Positions 1 through 8,081 of a DNA stretch of 64,000 nt are shown here, piece by piece (the first letter of the stretch is position 1; every line of letters begins with the position of its first letter). The position numbers and the translations under genes were made by a program. This DNA comes from Haloferax sp. Q22 (GTDB taxonomy: Archaea; Halobacteriota; Halobacteria; Halobacteriales; Haloferacaceae), in assembly GCF_001482285.1 (NCBI RefSeq), contig NZ_LOEP01000021.1, forward strand, positions 1-64,000, given 5' to 3'. The notes beneath the pieces are model-generated. The model was given only the letters and a program-made list of their open reading frames with translations, was not told where the DNA came from and did not search any database.

Positions 1-1476
1 GAAGCCGCCGCGGGTCGAAACCGCGTCCTCGGCGGCGTCGGCGGCCGCGGCGAAGTTCTCGCCGGCGAGCGCGCCGCCGGGCTCAACCGCCGGGTCGATG
101 GGTCGCGCGGGGGCGGACAGGTCGGCCGGGTCGACGACGGCCGCGAGGTCGACGCGCGTCTCCGTCTCCGTCGTCTCCTCGGTGTAGAACGTCTCGTTGC
201 CCCGCCGCCACGTTCGGGTGGTCGTCTCGCTCGTCGTCACGATTCGGGAGCCGGCGTCGACGACGATTGTGTCGGCTTCGAGCGCCGGCGTTCGCGTCGC
301 CACCGTCTCGACCGACGACGACGCCTCGGTCGCGGTGTCGACGAGCTCCCATTCGGTTCCGAGGTCGACCGACGGGTCATTACTCCGGGCGACGACGGTC
401 GCGTCGGCTTCGACTGCGACGGTGGCACGATGGGCGTCCGCGACCACGTCGTCGTAAGCGGGCGCGTCGCCGTGGCCGTCGAGGAGACCGACCAGCGCGT
501 GGTCGGCCGCGGAGCCGACGGAGGCGTTGATCGTCCGATTCGTCGGAATCTCGTTCGCGGCCGACTCGGCGGACGGATTGGGTGCGGGGAGCGTGTTCGC
601 CAGTTCGGGCGCGGCGGGGACGCCGGTCTGCGAGAGCAGGCTCTGGGCACCGGCGCGGACGGCGGCGCGACCGGTCGCCCCGCGGGCGTCGGCGTCAGTC
701 GCCCCGAACGCCTGCTGTTCGGCGAGCAGGACGCCGGCGTTCGTCGCCAGTGCCGCGTGATCGTTCGAAACGACGTTGTCAACGGGCGCGCCGACGTACT
801 GGCTCCAGCCACGAGTCCACGCTGACGCCCACAGCGCCGTCGTCACCGTTGCGTCGAGCGTCCCGCCGTCCAGCGCGTTCGCGTCGAGACGGCGCTCGAA
901 GGCCTCGGTTCGGTCGTGGAGCGCGAGGACGGGCGTCCGAACGCCGACCGTCGCGGTGACGGACTCGGCGGCGACGGTGCGACCGCCGCGAACGACTTCG
1001 ACCGAGACGTTCTCGACGGTCGCGACGAGGACGGTCCCGTTCTCGCGGCCCGAGATGGAGACGCGATCCATCGCCTCGCGGAGGGTCGACTCGTTCGTCG
1101 GTCGCGGCAGGGTCGCGGTCGCGTTCACGTCGCCGCTGGCGACGGAAACGGCCCGAAGCCGCTCCGTCGCGGCGAGAGCGATGCGGAGCCTGAGATAGTC
1201 GCGGAAGGGGCGCTCGTCGGAGAGCAGTCGTCCGACGGTCGTGTTCGCGGGCGAGGTGACGGGGTTCGCCGCGACCTCACGAGCCGCGTCGCCGACGGCC
1301 GCGCGGACGGCGGCGTCGGCCTGTGCTGTCGCGCGGTCCATCGCGTCGTCGACGCGGCGGTCGGCCACGGGGTCGTGACCCGCGAGCGCGCCGGAGAACG
1401 TCGCGCTCCCGACGAGGAGCAACACGCCGAGCAGGGCGAAGGGAACCCGACCGCGGTTGTCGTCGGCGAGCCTCAC
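1..1476 (-). CDS. DUF7286-type membrane-anchored protein (partial, C-terminus beyond window)
   Basis: Open frame from a GTG start at 1476 running off the left edge, at least 492 residues. The GTG overlaps the TGA of the preceding gene (GTGA), which fixes the start and indicates translational coupling. The N-terminus has a charged stretch with RGR, then one hydrophobic segment (roughly residues 11-31, VPFALLGVLLLVGSATFSGA). The rest is a long hydrophilic, Ala/Asp/Thr-rich exterior domain with repeated amphipathic stretches and no catalytic motif I recognise. The RGR-plus-hydrophobic N-terminus resembles archaeal type IV prepilin signals. It is the last visible gene of the PilB/PilC cluster. 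The DUF7286 name is from recall of haloarchaeal annotation; the function is unknown and an assembly or cargo role is inference. Confidence 0.78.
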   Translation of the reverse strand, partial: MRLADDNRGRVPFALLGVLLLVGSATFSGALAGHDPVADRRVDDAMDRATAQADAAVRAAVGDAAREVAANPVTSPANTTVGRLLSDERPFRDYLRLRIALAATERLRAVSVASGDVNATATLPRPTNESTLREAMDRVSISGRENGTVLVATVENVSVEVVRGGRTVAAESVTATVGVRTPVLALHDRTEAFERRLDANALDGGTLDATVTTALWASAWTRGWSQYVGAPVDNVVSNDHAALATNAGVLLAEQQAFGATDADARGATGRAAVRAGAQSLLSQTGVPAAPELANTLPAPNPSAESAANEIPTNRTINASVGSAADHALVGLLDGHGDAPAYDDVVADAHRATVAVEADATVVARSNDPSVDLGTEWELVDTATEASSSVETVATRTPALEADTIVVDAGSRIVTTSETTTRTWRRGNETFYTEETTETETRVDLAAVVDPADLSAPARPIDPAVEPGGALAGENFAAAADAAEDAVSTRGGF

Positions 1477-2354
1477 GCTGACCACGTCCTGACGGCGATA
1501 GTGACGCGACCGACGGAGACGGCCTCGGCGGCGGCGCGCGGGGTGTCGTACCGGGCGCGCATCGCGTCGGCGAAGCGCGGGGCCAGCGCCGCCGCGAGGT
1601 CGGCGTTGGCGGCGCGAGTCTCCTCGCGGGCGACTTCGGGCGCGACGGAGGCGTTCACCAGCGTCCCGGCCCGCTCGTACCGGTGGGTCATCAGCGTCGA
1701 AACCGGCTCGTCGCCCCGGAGCGCGAGACGGGCGAGCGCGGGCGGGAACAGCCCCGAGACGGTCCGATTTGCGACGACGCGAGCGACGGCGTCGAAGCTG
1801 TCGTCGCTGGCGGCGAGCGCGTCTTCGCGGGCGGCGGGGAACCCGCTCGGCACGTCGAGCGTCGCGGAGTGGACCGTCGTCGAGGACGGCGGTTCGGGAC
1901 CGAGCGTGTCGGTCGCGCGGACCGGCGCACCGGGGAACGGCCTCCACGCGACGGCGACGGAGACGCCGCGAGTCGGGAGTTCAGAGGCGACGCGAGCGGC
2001 GGTCCGCGTCCGGAAGTCGTCGCGGGCGCGGGTCAGGCGAACGCCGTCGACGGTGACCGCGCCGAGCGTCGCGCGGGCGAGGAGGCCGGCGAGGCTGCCA
2101 TGGGCGGTCCGGTCGAGTTCACGGGCGTCGACGCCGCCGGCATCGAGGAGCGACGGGTCCGCGGCCTCGACACCGGGGGCGAGCGAGTAGGTGACCGTGG
2201 CGGTGCTCGTCGCCAGCGACGAGGCGACCCCGTTGGCGTCGATAGCGGCGTGGTTGGCGCTTGCACCCGCGCCGGCGTCCGCGGTGACGACGAGGCCAAT
2301 GCTCGCGCTTACGAGCAGCAGGCAGACGGTCACGTCGAAAACGAGGTCAGTCAT
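1473..2354 (-). CDS. DUF7284-type small anchored protein of the PilB/PilC cluster
   Basis: 293 residues from ATG at 2354, which overlaps the upstream TGA (ATGA). An in-frame GTG two codons earlier (2360) is possible but less likely. The N-terminus, MTDLVFDVTVCLLLVSASIG, is a single transmembrane anchor beginning almost at residue 1. The remainder is extracytoplasmic in character and rich in Ala, Thr and Val, with no catalytic motif. Its position between DUF7285 and DUF7286, with stop/start overlaps on both sides, says the four small proteins are made together. I do not know its function. Known: such proteins recur beside pilB/pilC in haloarchaea. Inferred: a pseudopilin-like or stator-like subunit. 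Confidence 0.8.
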   Translation of the reverse strand: MTDLVFDVTVCLLLVSASIGLVVTADAGAGASANHAAIDANGVASSLATSTATVTYSLAPGVEAADPSLLDAGGVDARELDRTAHGSLAGLLARATLGAVTVDGVRLTRARDDFRTRTAARVASELPTRGVSVAVAWRPFPGAPVRATDTLGPEPPSSTTVHSATLDVPSGFPAAREDALAASDDSFDAVARVVANRTVSGLFPPALARLALRGDEPVSTLMTHRYERAGTLVNASVAPEVAREETRAANADLAAALAPRFADAMRARYDTPRAAAEAVSVGRVTIAVRTWSA

Positions 2355-2743
2355 CGCCACACCTCGACCCGGAGCGTTCCGAAGCCGACGCGACCGGGTT
2401 CGACGCGGACGCTGACGTGGGTCGAATCGGCGTCGGCCTCGGTTGGCGCGTCAGGGCCGACGGCTCGGCGGTCGCCGTCGACCGCGACGACGACGCGGCA
2501 GGAAAACCCGTCCGGACAGGCGTCGGGCGCGTCCGAGAGTCGCGAGACGGCGACGACGCCCGAGTCGTCGGTGAGGGTGGATTCGACGTTCGACAGCGTC
2601 GCCGGTGCGAGGTCGCGGTCGGTGGTCGGCAGCGAGTCGTCGAGGACCGTCGCGTAGCCCGAAATCGCCGCGCAGACGACGAATAACGCGGTGAGCGCGG
2701 CGACGGGCGAGGTTTGTGCCCTACGCCGAGACGATAGTGACAT
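2351..2743 (-). CDS. DUF7285-type pilin-like small protein
   Basis: 130 residues. The N-terminus has a basic cluster (residues 6-8, RRR), then AQTSPVAALTALFVVCAAIS, then a globular domain. The basic patch, the SPV and the roughly 20-residue hydrophobic stretch closely resemble haloarchaeal type IV pilins (R-x-x-SPV followed by a hydrophobic helix), so prepilin-peptidase processing near RA/QTSPV is plausible. The C-terminal part is beta-rich by eye, with two cysteines in a CPDGFSC segment that could form a disulfide outside the cell. It overlaps the end of the DUF7283 gene by 23 bases and the next gene by 4, so it sits inside the operon. The family name is from recall; the pilin role is inference. 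Confidence 0.82.
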   Translation of the reverse strand: MSLSSRRRAQTSPVAALTALFVVCAAISGYATVLDDSLPTTDRDLAPATLSNVESTLTDDSGVVAVSRLSDAPDACPDGFSCRVVVAVDGDRRAVGPDAPTEADADSTHVSVRVEPGRVGFGTLRVEVWR

Positions 2744-3191
2744 CCGTTCCCTCCCAACTGATGTGGCGGACGACGAGCGGTTCGCTGACGGGGTGCCACG
2801 AGGCGTTCCGGTCGCGTGCGGTCTCGGCCGCGGCGGCGAACGCGGCGGGCGAGTCGAAGACGGCGCTCGGAGATGCGCCGGCGGCGACCGACCCGAGTCG
2901 GGAGTCGGGCGTTACCGGCGTCACCGGGCCGAACGCGAACGCGGCGTGTGCCGCGCCGCCGTCGTTTCGGAGGCCGATTCGGTGCGCGCCGAGGCGGACG
3001 GCGTCGGCATCGAGGTCGTGTTCGGCGGTCGCGTCGTACTCGGCGACGGCCACGGCGTCGACGGCGTCGGCGACTCCCGAGGCGTCGGGCGCGGGTGTCG
3101 TCGGGAGGCCGGCGACCGTCCCGACGAGGACGGTCGCGGCCAGCGAGAGCGCGGCCCACGTGTAGAGCGTATCGAGCGGTGCGTCGAGCAT
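2721..3191 (-). CDS. DUF7283-type small anchored protein, first gene of the minor-subunit operon
   Basis: 156 residues with one N-terminal membrane segment at about residues 12-29, followed by an Ala/Asp-rich exterior domain. ATG at 3191 is placed 24 bases downstream of a clean TATA box (3215-3222, minus strand), so the transcript is probably leaderless and the start is well supported. It begins an operon DUF7283-7285-7284-7286 with overlapping genes. It has its own promoter even though pilC ends only 90 bases upstream, and that promoter carries the same ACGGGACCA motif as the pilB and DUF7310 promoters. No enzymatic motif is visible. Role unknown; co-expression with PilB/PilC is the main clue. 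Confidence 0.82.
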   Translation of the reverse strand: MLDAPLDTLYTWAALSLAATVLVGTVAGLPTTPAPDASGVADAVDAVAVAEYDATAEHDLDADAVRLGAHRIGLRNDGGAAHAAFAFGPVTPVTPDSRLGSVAAGASPSAVFDSPAAFAAAAETARDRNASWHPVSEPLVVRHISWEGTDVTIVSA

Positions 3192-3222
3192 AGACCGGGG
3201 TGGTCCCGTTCGAGTATATAAA
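3192..3222 (-). promoter_or_regulatory. Promoter of the DUF7283 operon with conserved ACGGGACCA element
   Basis: On the minus strand a TATA box, TTTATATA, lies at 3215-3222, exactly 24-31 bases before the ATG at 3191. ACGGGACCA lies at 3201-3209, exactly 10-18 bases before it. The same two elements occur at the same offsets before pilB and the DUF7310 gene. Because the transcript should start at or near the ATG, the 9-mer lies between TATA box and transcription start, as expected of an operator or promoter-proximal activator site. Confidence 0.8.
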
Positions 3223-3281
3223 CCTCAGCACGAGATGGCGACGGAAACGAAACCGGTGACGAGCGCCGCGAAGACCGCGAC

Positions 3282-5051
3282 TCAAACGAGTGTTCCCGCG
3301 GCGGCGAATGCGACTGCGAACGTCGTCGTCGCCGACGCGAGCGCGCGGCCGACGCGGGAGGCAACGAGGTGGCGGTCGAGACCGTGTTCGACGCCGACCG
3401 AGAGCGTCGTCAAGATGACCGCCGAGAGGAGGACGTACGCGCCGACGGCCAGCCCGAGGTCGGCGGTCGAAAGCGGCGTTGCGACGGCCGTCTGGTCGAG
3501 CGTCTTCGCGGGGGCCATCCCGTCGGCGAGCGCGACGGTCGCGCCGGCGACGAGCGGCCCGAAGACGGCCGCCGTGTTCGACAGCGTCTCCGTGACTGAC
3601 GCGAGTTCGCGTCGGGCCTCGGCGTCGAGTCGGGAGAGCGCCGAAAGTTGGTCGGCCATCGAGACGATTGCGCGGCCGGCGGGGCGGCCCTCGCTGGCTG
3701 CGAGTCCGAGGAGCGTCGCCACGCCCGCGACGCGGGAGCTCGGCGTCGATTCGAGGACGCCGTACTCGCCGCGGAAAGATTCGACGACGCCCACGCGGAG
3801 GCGGCGCTGGACGCCGACGGCCTCGTTCAGTAGGTCGCCCGTCTCGCCCGGGACGGAGGTGGCCGCGCGGGCGAGCGCGGATTCGACGGCCTCGCCCTCG
3901 CCGACGGCACGGCCGACGAGGTAGAGCGCGTCGGAGAGGCCGTCTTCGACCGCGCGGACGCGGGCTCTGAGCGCCACGACCGGACGGGCCGCGACGAACA
4001 GCGCGGTTCCGGTTCCGAGGCCAACGGCGGCGAGCGGCGCGAGCCACGGCGCGACGAGCGCGTCGGCGGCGACGAAGCCGACGATGCCGGCGACTGTGCC
4101 ACCGACGACGCCGAGAGCACGGTGGTCGTCGACCGCGGGGTGGGACGAGTCGACCGAGAGCGGCGCGAACGCGACCGGCCGCCGAACGAGCACCCATCCG
4201 ACGGCGGCGAGGAGGCACGCGGGAAGCGCCACGTCGTAGACGAAGGCGACGTGCGCGGCGGTGACGCCGACGCCGGCGACGCGGGCGGCCGGGAGCGCGC
4301 CGACCAGCGCGAGCGGGAGCAGGACGCCGAAGGCGTAGACCGCCGTCACCGGCCCGCGGACGGAGCCGACGAAGTCGGCGAGGCGGTCGCGGGTGCCCTC
4401 GCGGACGACCTCGTGGGCCCGGTCGAGCGCCCGGTCGCGCTCGCCGGCGGGAACGTCCGCGGCGGTCTGCAAGAGCGCAGTCGAGCGGTCGAGCGCCGGG
4501 AACCACGCGCGCCACGCGTCGGCGAACTCGGAGAGCCCCGCAGTCGGCGTCCCGCGTGCGCGGTCGACGTGTGCGGCGAGCGAGGCCGAAAGCGGGTCGT
4601 CGTCGCCGTGTGCGGCGAACGCGCTGGCCCGCTCGACCGAGGGCTCGATCCGCATCCGGAGTGCGATACGGCCGACGAGTTCCGGCGCGTTCCCGAGTGC
4701 CCGCGTCCGGCGGAGCGTCGCCAGCCAGACGGGGAGGGTGTGAACCGCGTGGGCCGCACCGAGCGCGGCCGCGAGCGCGACGAAGACGACCGTCACGGTC
4801 GGAAGCCGAGCGAGGAGAGCGACGACTCCGCCGAGCAATCCGGCGGGGGCGGCCGTGCCGTAGCCCGCGGCGACGACCGTCTCGGGAGCGAGATTCGAGC
4901 CGAGGAACGCGAGCGACCGGTGGAGTTCGTCGCTCGGTTCGGCGTCGATGGAGTCGGGCGAAAGCCGTGCGAGCGTCGTCGTGGCCGCGTGAAGTATCCG
5001 GGTCGAAGCGGCGTCCGCGCTCGCGCTCGTGGCCGTGTCCGGGTTCAGCAT
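3282..5051 (-). CDS. PilC/TadC-like membrane platform protein (type II/IV secretion F family)
   Basis: 589 residues. Hydrophobic segments lie near residues 60-110, 225-290 and 305-355 and in two blocks at the C-terminus, arranged as two cytoplasmic helical domains separated by membrane segments. This is the usual duplicated layout of archaeal T2SSF/PilC proteins. The second cytoplasmic domain has the typical pattern of amphipathic helices with small residues (for example DALYLVGRAVGEGEAVESAL). The start overlaps the end of pilB by 7 bases, so the two are coupled. It would be the inner-membrane scaffold turned by the PilB ATPase. The gene number among the several pilC paralogues of Haloferax cannot be assigned from sequence alone. 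Confidence 0.9.
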   Translation of the reverse strand: MLNPDTATSASADAASTRILHAATTTLARLSPDSIDAEPSDELHRSLAFLGSNLAPETVVAAGYGTAAPAGLLGGVVALLARLPTVTVVFVALAAALGAAHAVHTLPVWLATLRRTRALGNAPELVGRIALRMRIEPSVERASAFAAHGDDDPLSASLAAHVDRARGTPTAGLSEFADAWRAWFPALDRSTALLQTAADVPAGERDRALDRAHEVVREGTRDRLADFVGSVRGPVTAVYAFGVLLPLALVGALPAARVAGVGVTAAHVAFVYDVALPACLLAAVGWVLVRRPVAFAPLSVDSSHPAVDDHRALGVVGGTVAGIVGFVAADALVAPWLAPLAAVGLGTGTALFVAARPVVALRARVRAVEDGLSDALYLVGRAVGEGEAVESALARAATSVPGETGDLLNEAVGVQRRLRVGVVESFRGEYGVLESTPSSRVAGVATLLGLAASEGRPAGRAIVSMADQLSALSRLDAEARRELASVTETLSNTAAVFGPLVAGATVALADGMAPAKTLDQTAVATPLSTADLGLAVGAYVLLSAVILTTLSVGVEHGLDRHLVASRVGRALASATTTFAVAFAAAGTLV

Positions 5052-7027
5052 CCCGAACCACGCTCCGCGCGGGCCGCGGCGAGGTCGTCCGGTGTCGTTC
5101 GTCCCGTGTCAGCCAGCGATTCGAGACGCGCGGCGCGGGCGTCGAGCGCGTCGAGCACGTCCGCGTACGACTCGCCGGGGTGGGCCACGGATTCGACCGC
5201 GAGACTGTCGCCGCGGGCGACCGACCCCGTGGGTTCGAGGGCGCGCCCGTCGTGTTCGAACAGCGGCTCGAACGCGGCGTCGTCACCGACGGGGCGGACC
5301 TCCTCGACGCGGGCGACGCGGTGTGCGTCCGCGTGTTCGCAGGTGACGACGAGGTCGGTGGCGGCGAACGACGACGCCGGGACGCCGAGGTCGGAGACGA
5401 CGCGCTCGCACACGTCGGCGGCCCCGTCGCCGTGAATCGTCCCGAGGACCGCGTTGGCGTTCGCGCCGACGCGCATCGCCTCGTAGAGGACGGCGGCCTC
5501 CTCGCCCCGGACTTCACCGAGTGCGAGCGCGCCGTCGCCAAGTCGGAGCGCCGCGTGGAGCGCCTCCTGCGGCGTCGGCTCCGGGCCGCCGGTCGTGTCG
5601 GTTCGGAGCGCCTGCACGTCGCGGTCGGCATCCAGCAGGCTCGACGCCGGGAGCTCCGGCGTGTCTTCGATGAGTACCGTGCGAACGTCGCGCGGGAGTT
5701 CCCACAGGAGCGACCCAAGGAACGTCGTCTTGCCGGCCCCGCGCGACCCGGCGACGAGGACCGAGGCACCGCGTTCGACCGCGAGCGAGCAGAGCGCCGC
5801 GGCGTCGGCCGACAGCGTCCCGTTGGCGACGAGCGCGGGGAGCGTCAGCGGCGTCTCGTCGTGGCGGCGGAACGCGAAACCGAGGCCGTCGCTTGCGGGC
5901 GCGGTCACGCCCGCAACCCGAACGGTCGCACCGCCGGCCTCGACCACGGTGTCGAGTGTCGGGTCGGCACGGGAGAACGACGCGCCACTCACGCGACGCA
6001 GGCGGGAGGCAAGCGACTCCGTGCCGCCGGGCGCGAGGCGGACGTTCGTCGGCATCGAGACGCCGTCGGCGACGACGCGAATCGGGTTCTCGTCGGCGGG
6101 CGTCGAGACGTACACGTCCGAGACCGTGGGGTCCGAAAACAGGTCGTCGAGGACGCCGTGGCCCGCGGTGTGCTTCGCCAGAATCGCCGCGAGCGTCTCG
6201 ACCGGGTCGTCCGGGTCCGCGACGAGTCTGACGGCACGGCCCGGCGCGCGCGGGCCGGCATCGACAGCGCCGCGGGCGAGTTGGTCGTGGGCGGCTTCGA
6301 GCGTGCGCGCGGCGCGCTCGTCGAGCGTCGATTCGGGCGGCGTGAGGTGGTAGACGGGACCGCGCGGGCACTCGTACCGGCGGGCGACTGCGCCGGTGGC
6401 GAGGTCGGTCGTTCCGACGAGTCGCCCGTCGGACGGGGGGCGAGGGTCGACACGGGAGCGCGCGAGCGTCGGGCCGATGACCGCCCGGAGCGCGTCGCCG
6501 TAGTCGGCGCTTCGAGACGCGCCCTCCGCGAGGCCGGTTTCGACGGCCGCGCGGCGAACCGGTCCCGCGCGACCCGTTGCCTCGTGGGCGGCCCCGAGTG
6601 GGTCCTCGCGGGCGCGCTCGGCGAGGCGGTCGTCGCGAAAGCGGACGCGCTCTGCGAATCGACCCGCGGCGACGAGCAGGCCGGTCGCGGCGTCGTCGTA
6701 CCGGCGTTCCAGTCCGTCGGCGCGGACGACGAGCCGGTCGGCGTCGCGGGTTTCGAGCGCCTCGACGACCGTCGCTCGACAGGCGGGCGCGGTCGAGAGC
6801 GACCCGCGATGTGGGCAGCCGCTGGCGTCGACTGCGAGTGTCACGGTATCGTCGTCGGGGCGGTCCGTGGGCGTCGAGAACGCGGTCACACAGCCACACC
6901 CGTCGGTCGAATCGCAGGGCGCGACCCGAGCACCGGTCACGTCGGCGAGTCGGTCGCCGAGCGCGTTCGGGAGCGCCGCGGCGACGGTTTCGGAGAGGGA
7001 GCCGATGGAAGAGGAGTCGAGGGGCAT
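5045..7027 (-). CDS. PilB/VirB11-like secretion ATPase
   Basis: 660 residues from ATG at 7027; the frame stays open upstream to 8047, but a TATA box 24-31 bases before 7027 and the end of DUF7311 at 7060 fix this start. An N-terminal region of about 270 residues with an unusual cysteine cluster (C38, C44, C46, C71, H73, C83) precedes the secretion ATPase core. Walker A GSRGAGKT is at 427-434, the acidic box LIEDTPEL near 452-459, a Walker B-like GEVRG near 500 and a His-box TIHGDG further on. It would hydrolyse ATP to drive assembly of a pilus-like filament on PilC. It has its own promoter although it lies only 32 bases after DUF7311. Confidence 0.93.
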   Translation of the reverse strand: MPLDSSSIGSLSETVAAALPNALGDRLADVTGARVAPCDSTDGCGCVTAFSTPTDRPDDDTVTLAVDASGCPHRGSLSTAPACRATVVEALETRDADRLVVRADGLERRYDDAATGLLVAAGRFAERVRFRDDRLAERAREDPLGAAHEATGRAGPVRRAAVETGLAEGASRSADYGDALRAVIGPTLARSRVDPRPPSDGRLVGTTDLATGAVARRYECPRGPVYHLTPPESTLDERAARTLEAAHDQLARGAVDAGPRAPGRAVRLVADPDDPVETLAAILAKHTAGHGVLDDLFSDPTVSDVYVSTPADENPIRVVADGVSMPTNVRLAPGGTESLASRLRRVSGASFSRADPTLDTVVEAGGATVRVAGVTAPASDGLGFAFRRHDETPLTLPALVANGTLSADAAALCSLAVERGASVLVAGSRGAGKTTFLGSLLWELPRDVRTVLIEDTPELPASSLLDADRDVQALRTDTTGGPEPTPQEALHAALRLGDGALALGEVRGEEAAVLYEAMRVGANANAVLGTIHGDGAADVCERVVSDLGVPASSFAATDLVVTCEHADAHRVARVEEVRPVGDDAAFEPLFEHDGRALEPTGSVARGDSLAVESVAHPGESYADVLDALDARAARLESLADTGRTTPDDLAAARAERGSGC

Positions 7028-7058
7028 ACGGGGGCGTGGTCCCGTCCGGGTATTTGAA
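7028..7058 (-). promoter_or_regulatory. Promoter of pilB-pilC with conserved ACGGGACCA element
   Basis: Minus-strand TATA-like TTCAAATA at 7051-7058 and ACGGGACCA at 7037-7045, that is 24-31 and 10-18 bases before the pilB ATG. The element fits into the 32-base gap after the DUF7311 stop. The spacing matches the DUF7283 and DUF7310 promoters to the base. Confidence 0.75.
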
Positions 7059-7059
7059 C

Positions 7060-7521
7060 CTACGCCGCCGGCGGGTCGGCCGTCGCGGGGGCGAGAACGA
7101 CGACAGAACCGCCCGCGTCGGCTTCGAGCGTCAGTCTGAGGCGGTGTTCGCCCGGCCCGAGGACGAGTCGGTCGCCGACGACACGAATCCGCGGCCCACC
7201 GACGCGGCGGACGACGGTCGGGCCGCCGACGACGCTCGCCGATAGCTCGACGCCGTCGCCGCCGCGAACCGCGAGTTCGGAGACGCCGGCGGCCCGCCAC
7301 GAACCGGCGGGAACGTCGAGGACGACGTGACGGCACGCACCCGCCACACCGGCGGGTGTCGGGTCTTCCGCGGCCGCGAGCGCCGTCGCGGCGTGCGCGA
7401 TGTCGTCGGCCATCGAGCCGATTGTGACGGTCGTCGCGTCCGCTCTCGCGGCGTCGGCCGCCGGGAAGACGACGCCGGCGATAGCAACCGCGAGGAGACA
7501 CGTCAGAACGACGCGAATCAC
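7060..7521 (-). CDS. DUF7311-type secreted accessory protein
   Basis: 153 residues from a GTG whose last two bases join the TGA of the preceding gene (GTGA overlap). The N-terminus, IRVVLTCLLAVAIAGVVFPA, is a secretion signal or anchor with a small-residue (AADAA) exit, so the mature part is likely outside the cell. The remaining 120 residues are Val/Gly-rich, beta-strand-like, and contain one cysteine. No enzyme motif is visible. It is co-transcribed with the coiled-coil protein DUF7310 and followed at once by pilB. Family name from recall; function unknown, but context says accessory to the PilB/PilC machine. Confidence 0.78.
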   Translation of the reverse strand: MIRVVLTCLLAVAIAGVVFPAADAARADATTVTIGSMADDIAHAATALAAAEDPTPAGVAGACRHVVLDVPAGSWRAAGVSELAVRGGDGVELSASVVGGPTVVRRVGGPRIRVVGDRLVLGPGEHRLRLTLEADAGGSVVVLAPATADPPAA

Positions 7522-8081
7522 AGCGCGTCGCGGAGACGGGCGGCCAGTCCGCGGTCTGCGGAGTCGTCGCGAGAGTCGGCGGCGTGAATGTCGGATTCGC
7601 GCCTAGGAGTACCGCCGCGCCCCTCGGTGGGTCGTTCGGCGTGGGACGCCGCCTCCGCGGCGAGCGCGTTGGCCGACCAAGAGGGTGTGGGAGACGCCGT
7701 CTCGTCGACGAGTTCCGCTTCGAGCGATTCGGCCTTGGCGAGCGCGGCGTTCGCCCGTCGCTCGACGTCCTCGTTGACCGCGCGGACGCCGCCGAGGTAG
7801 CCGCGCATCGCCTGCGTCGCGGCGTCCATCTCGTCGAGGCGCTCGGTGAGCGACTCGACCGACGATTCGAGTTCGGAGACCCGGCGCTCGACGGCCGCGA
7901 GGTCCTCCAGCGACGAGAAGTCGGCGTCGCCGTCGGTGAGGGTTCGCTCGACCGCGTCGAGCCGCGCGGCGAGGTCGGCAGTGCGGTCGGCGGTGTGGTC
8001 CGCCGCGACCGGTCCGCGGGAAGCGGGTGTTCCGGTGTCTGTGTCACCGTTAGCGTCGAAGTGGACTGGGTCGGTCGTCAT
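7518..8081 (-). CDS. DUF7310-type coiled-coil protein, first gene of the secretion cluster
   Basis: 187 residues from ATG at 8081; upstream in-frame codons exist but the TATA box at 8105-8112 places the transcript start at this ATG. Residues about 35-115 are a heptad-rich coiled coil (for example LDAVERTLTDGDADFSSLED and VERRVSELESSVESLTERLD). Both ends are low-complexity and charged. There is no signal peptide or membrane segment, so it is probably cytoplasmic. It leads a two-gene operon with DUF7311 and is divergent from cetZ across 123 bases. It could tether or regulate the ATPase; that is inference only. Confidence 0.8.
   Translation of the reverse strand: MTTDPVHFDANGDTDTGTPASRGPVAADHTADRTADLAARLDAVERTLTDGDADFSSLEDLAAVERRVSELESSVESLTERLDEMDAATQAMRGYLGGVRAVNEDVERRANAALAKAESLEAELVDETASPTPSWSANALAAEAASHAERPTEGRGGTPRRESDIHAADSRDDSADRGLAARLRDAL

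Noticed and set aside
1473..2360. GTG start at 2360 for the DUF7284 gene
   Set aside because: Possible, but the ATG at 2354 overlaps the previous stop as ATGA, the pattern used throughout this operon.
2347..5769. A 1140-residue minus-strand frame over pilC and the DUF7283/7285 genes
   Set aside because: Composition is Arg/Pro-dominated and no domain is recognisable; PilC and the small anchored proteins in other frames show proper membrane segments and gene overlaps.
5045..8047. A 1000-residue reading frame that would fuse an Arg/Ser/Pro-rich region to PilB
   Set aside because: The upstream third is antisense/out-of-frame shadow of DUF7310 and DUF7311; the PilB start at 7027 is supported by a TATA box at the right distance and by the end of DUF7311 at 7060.
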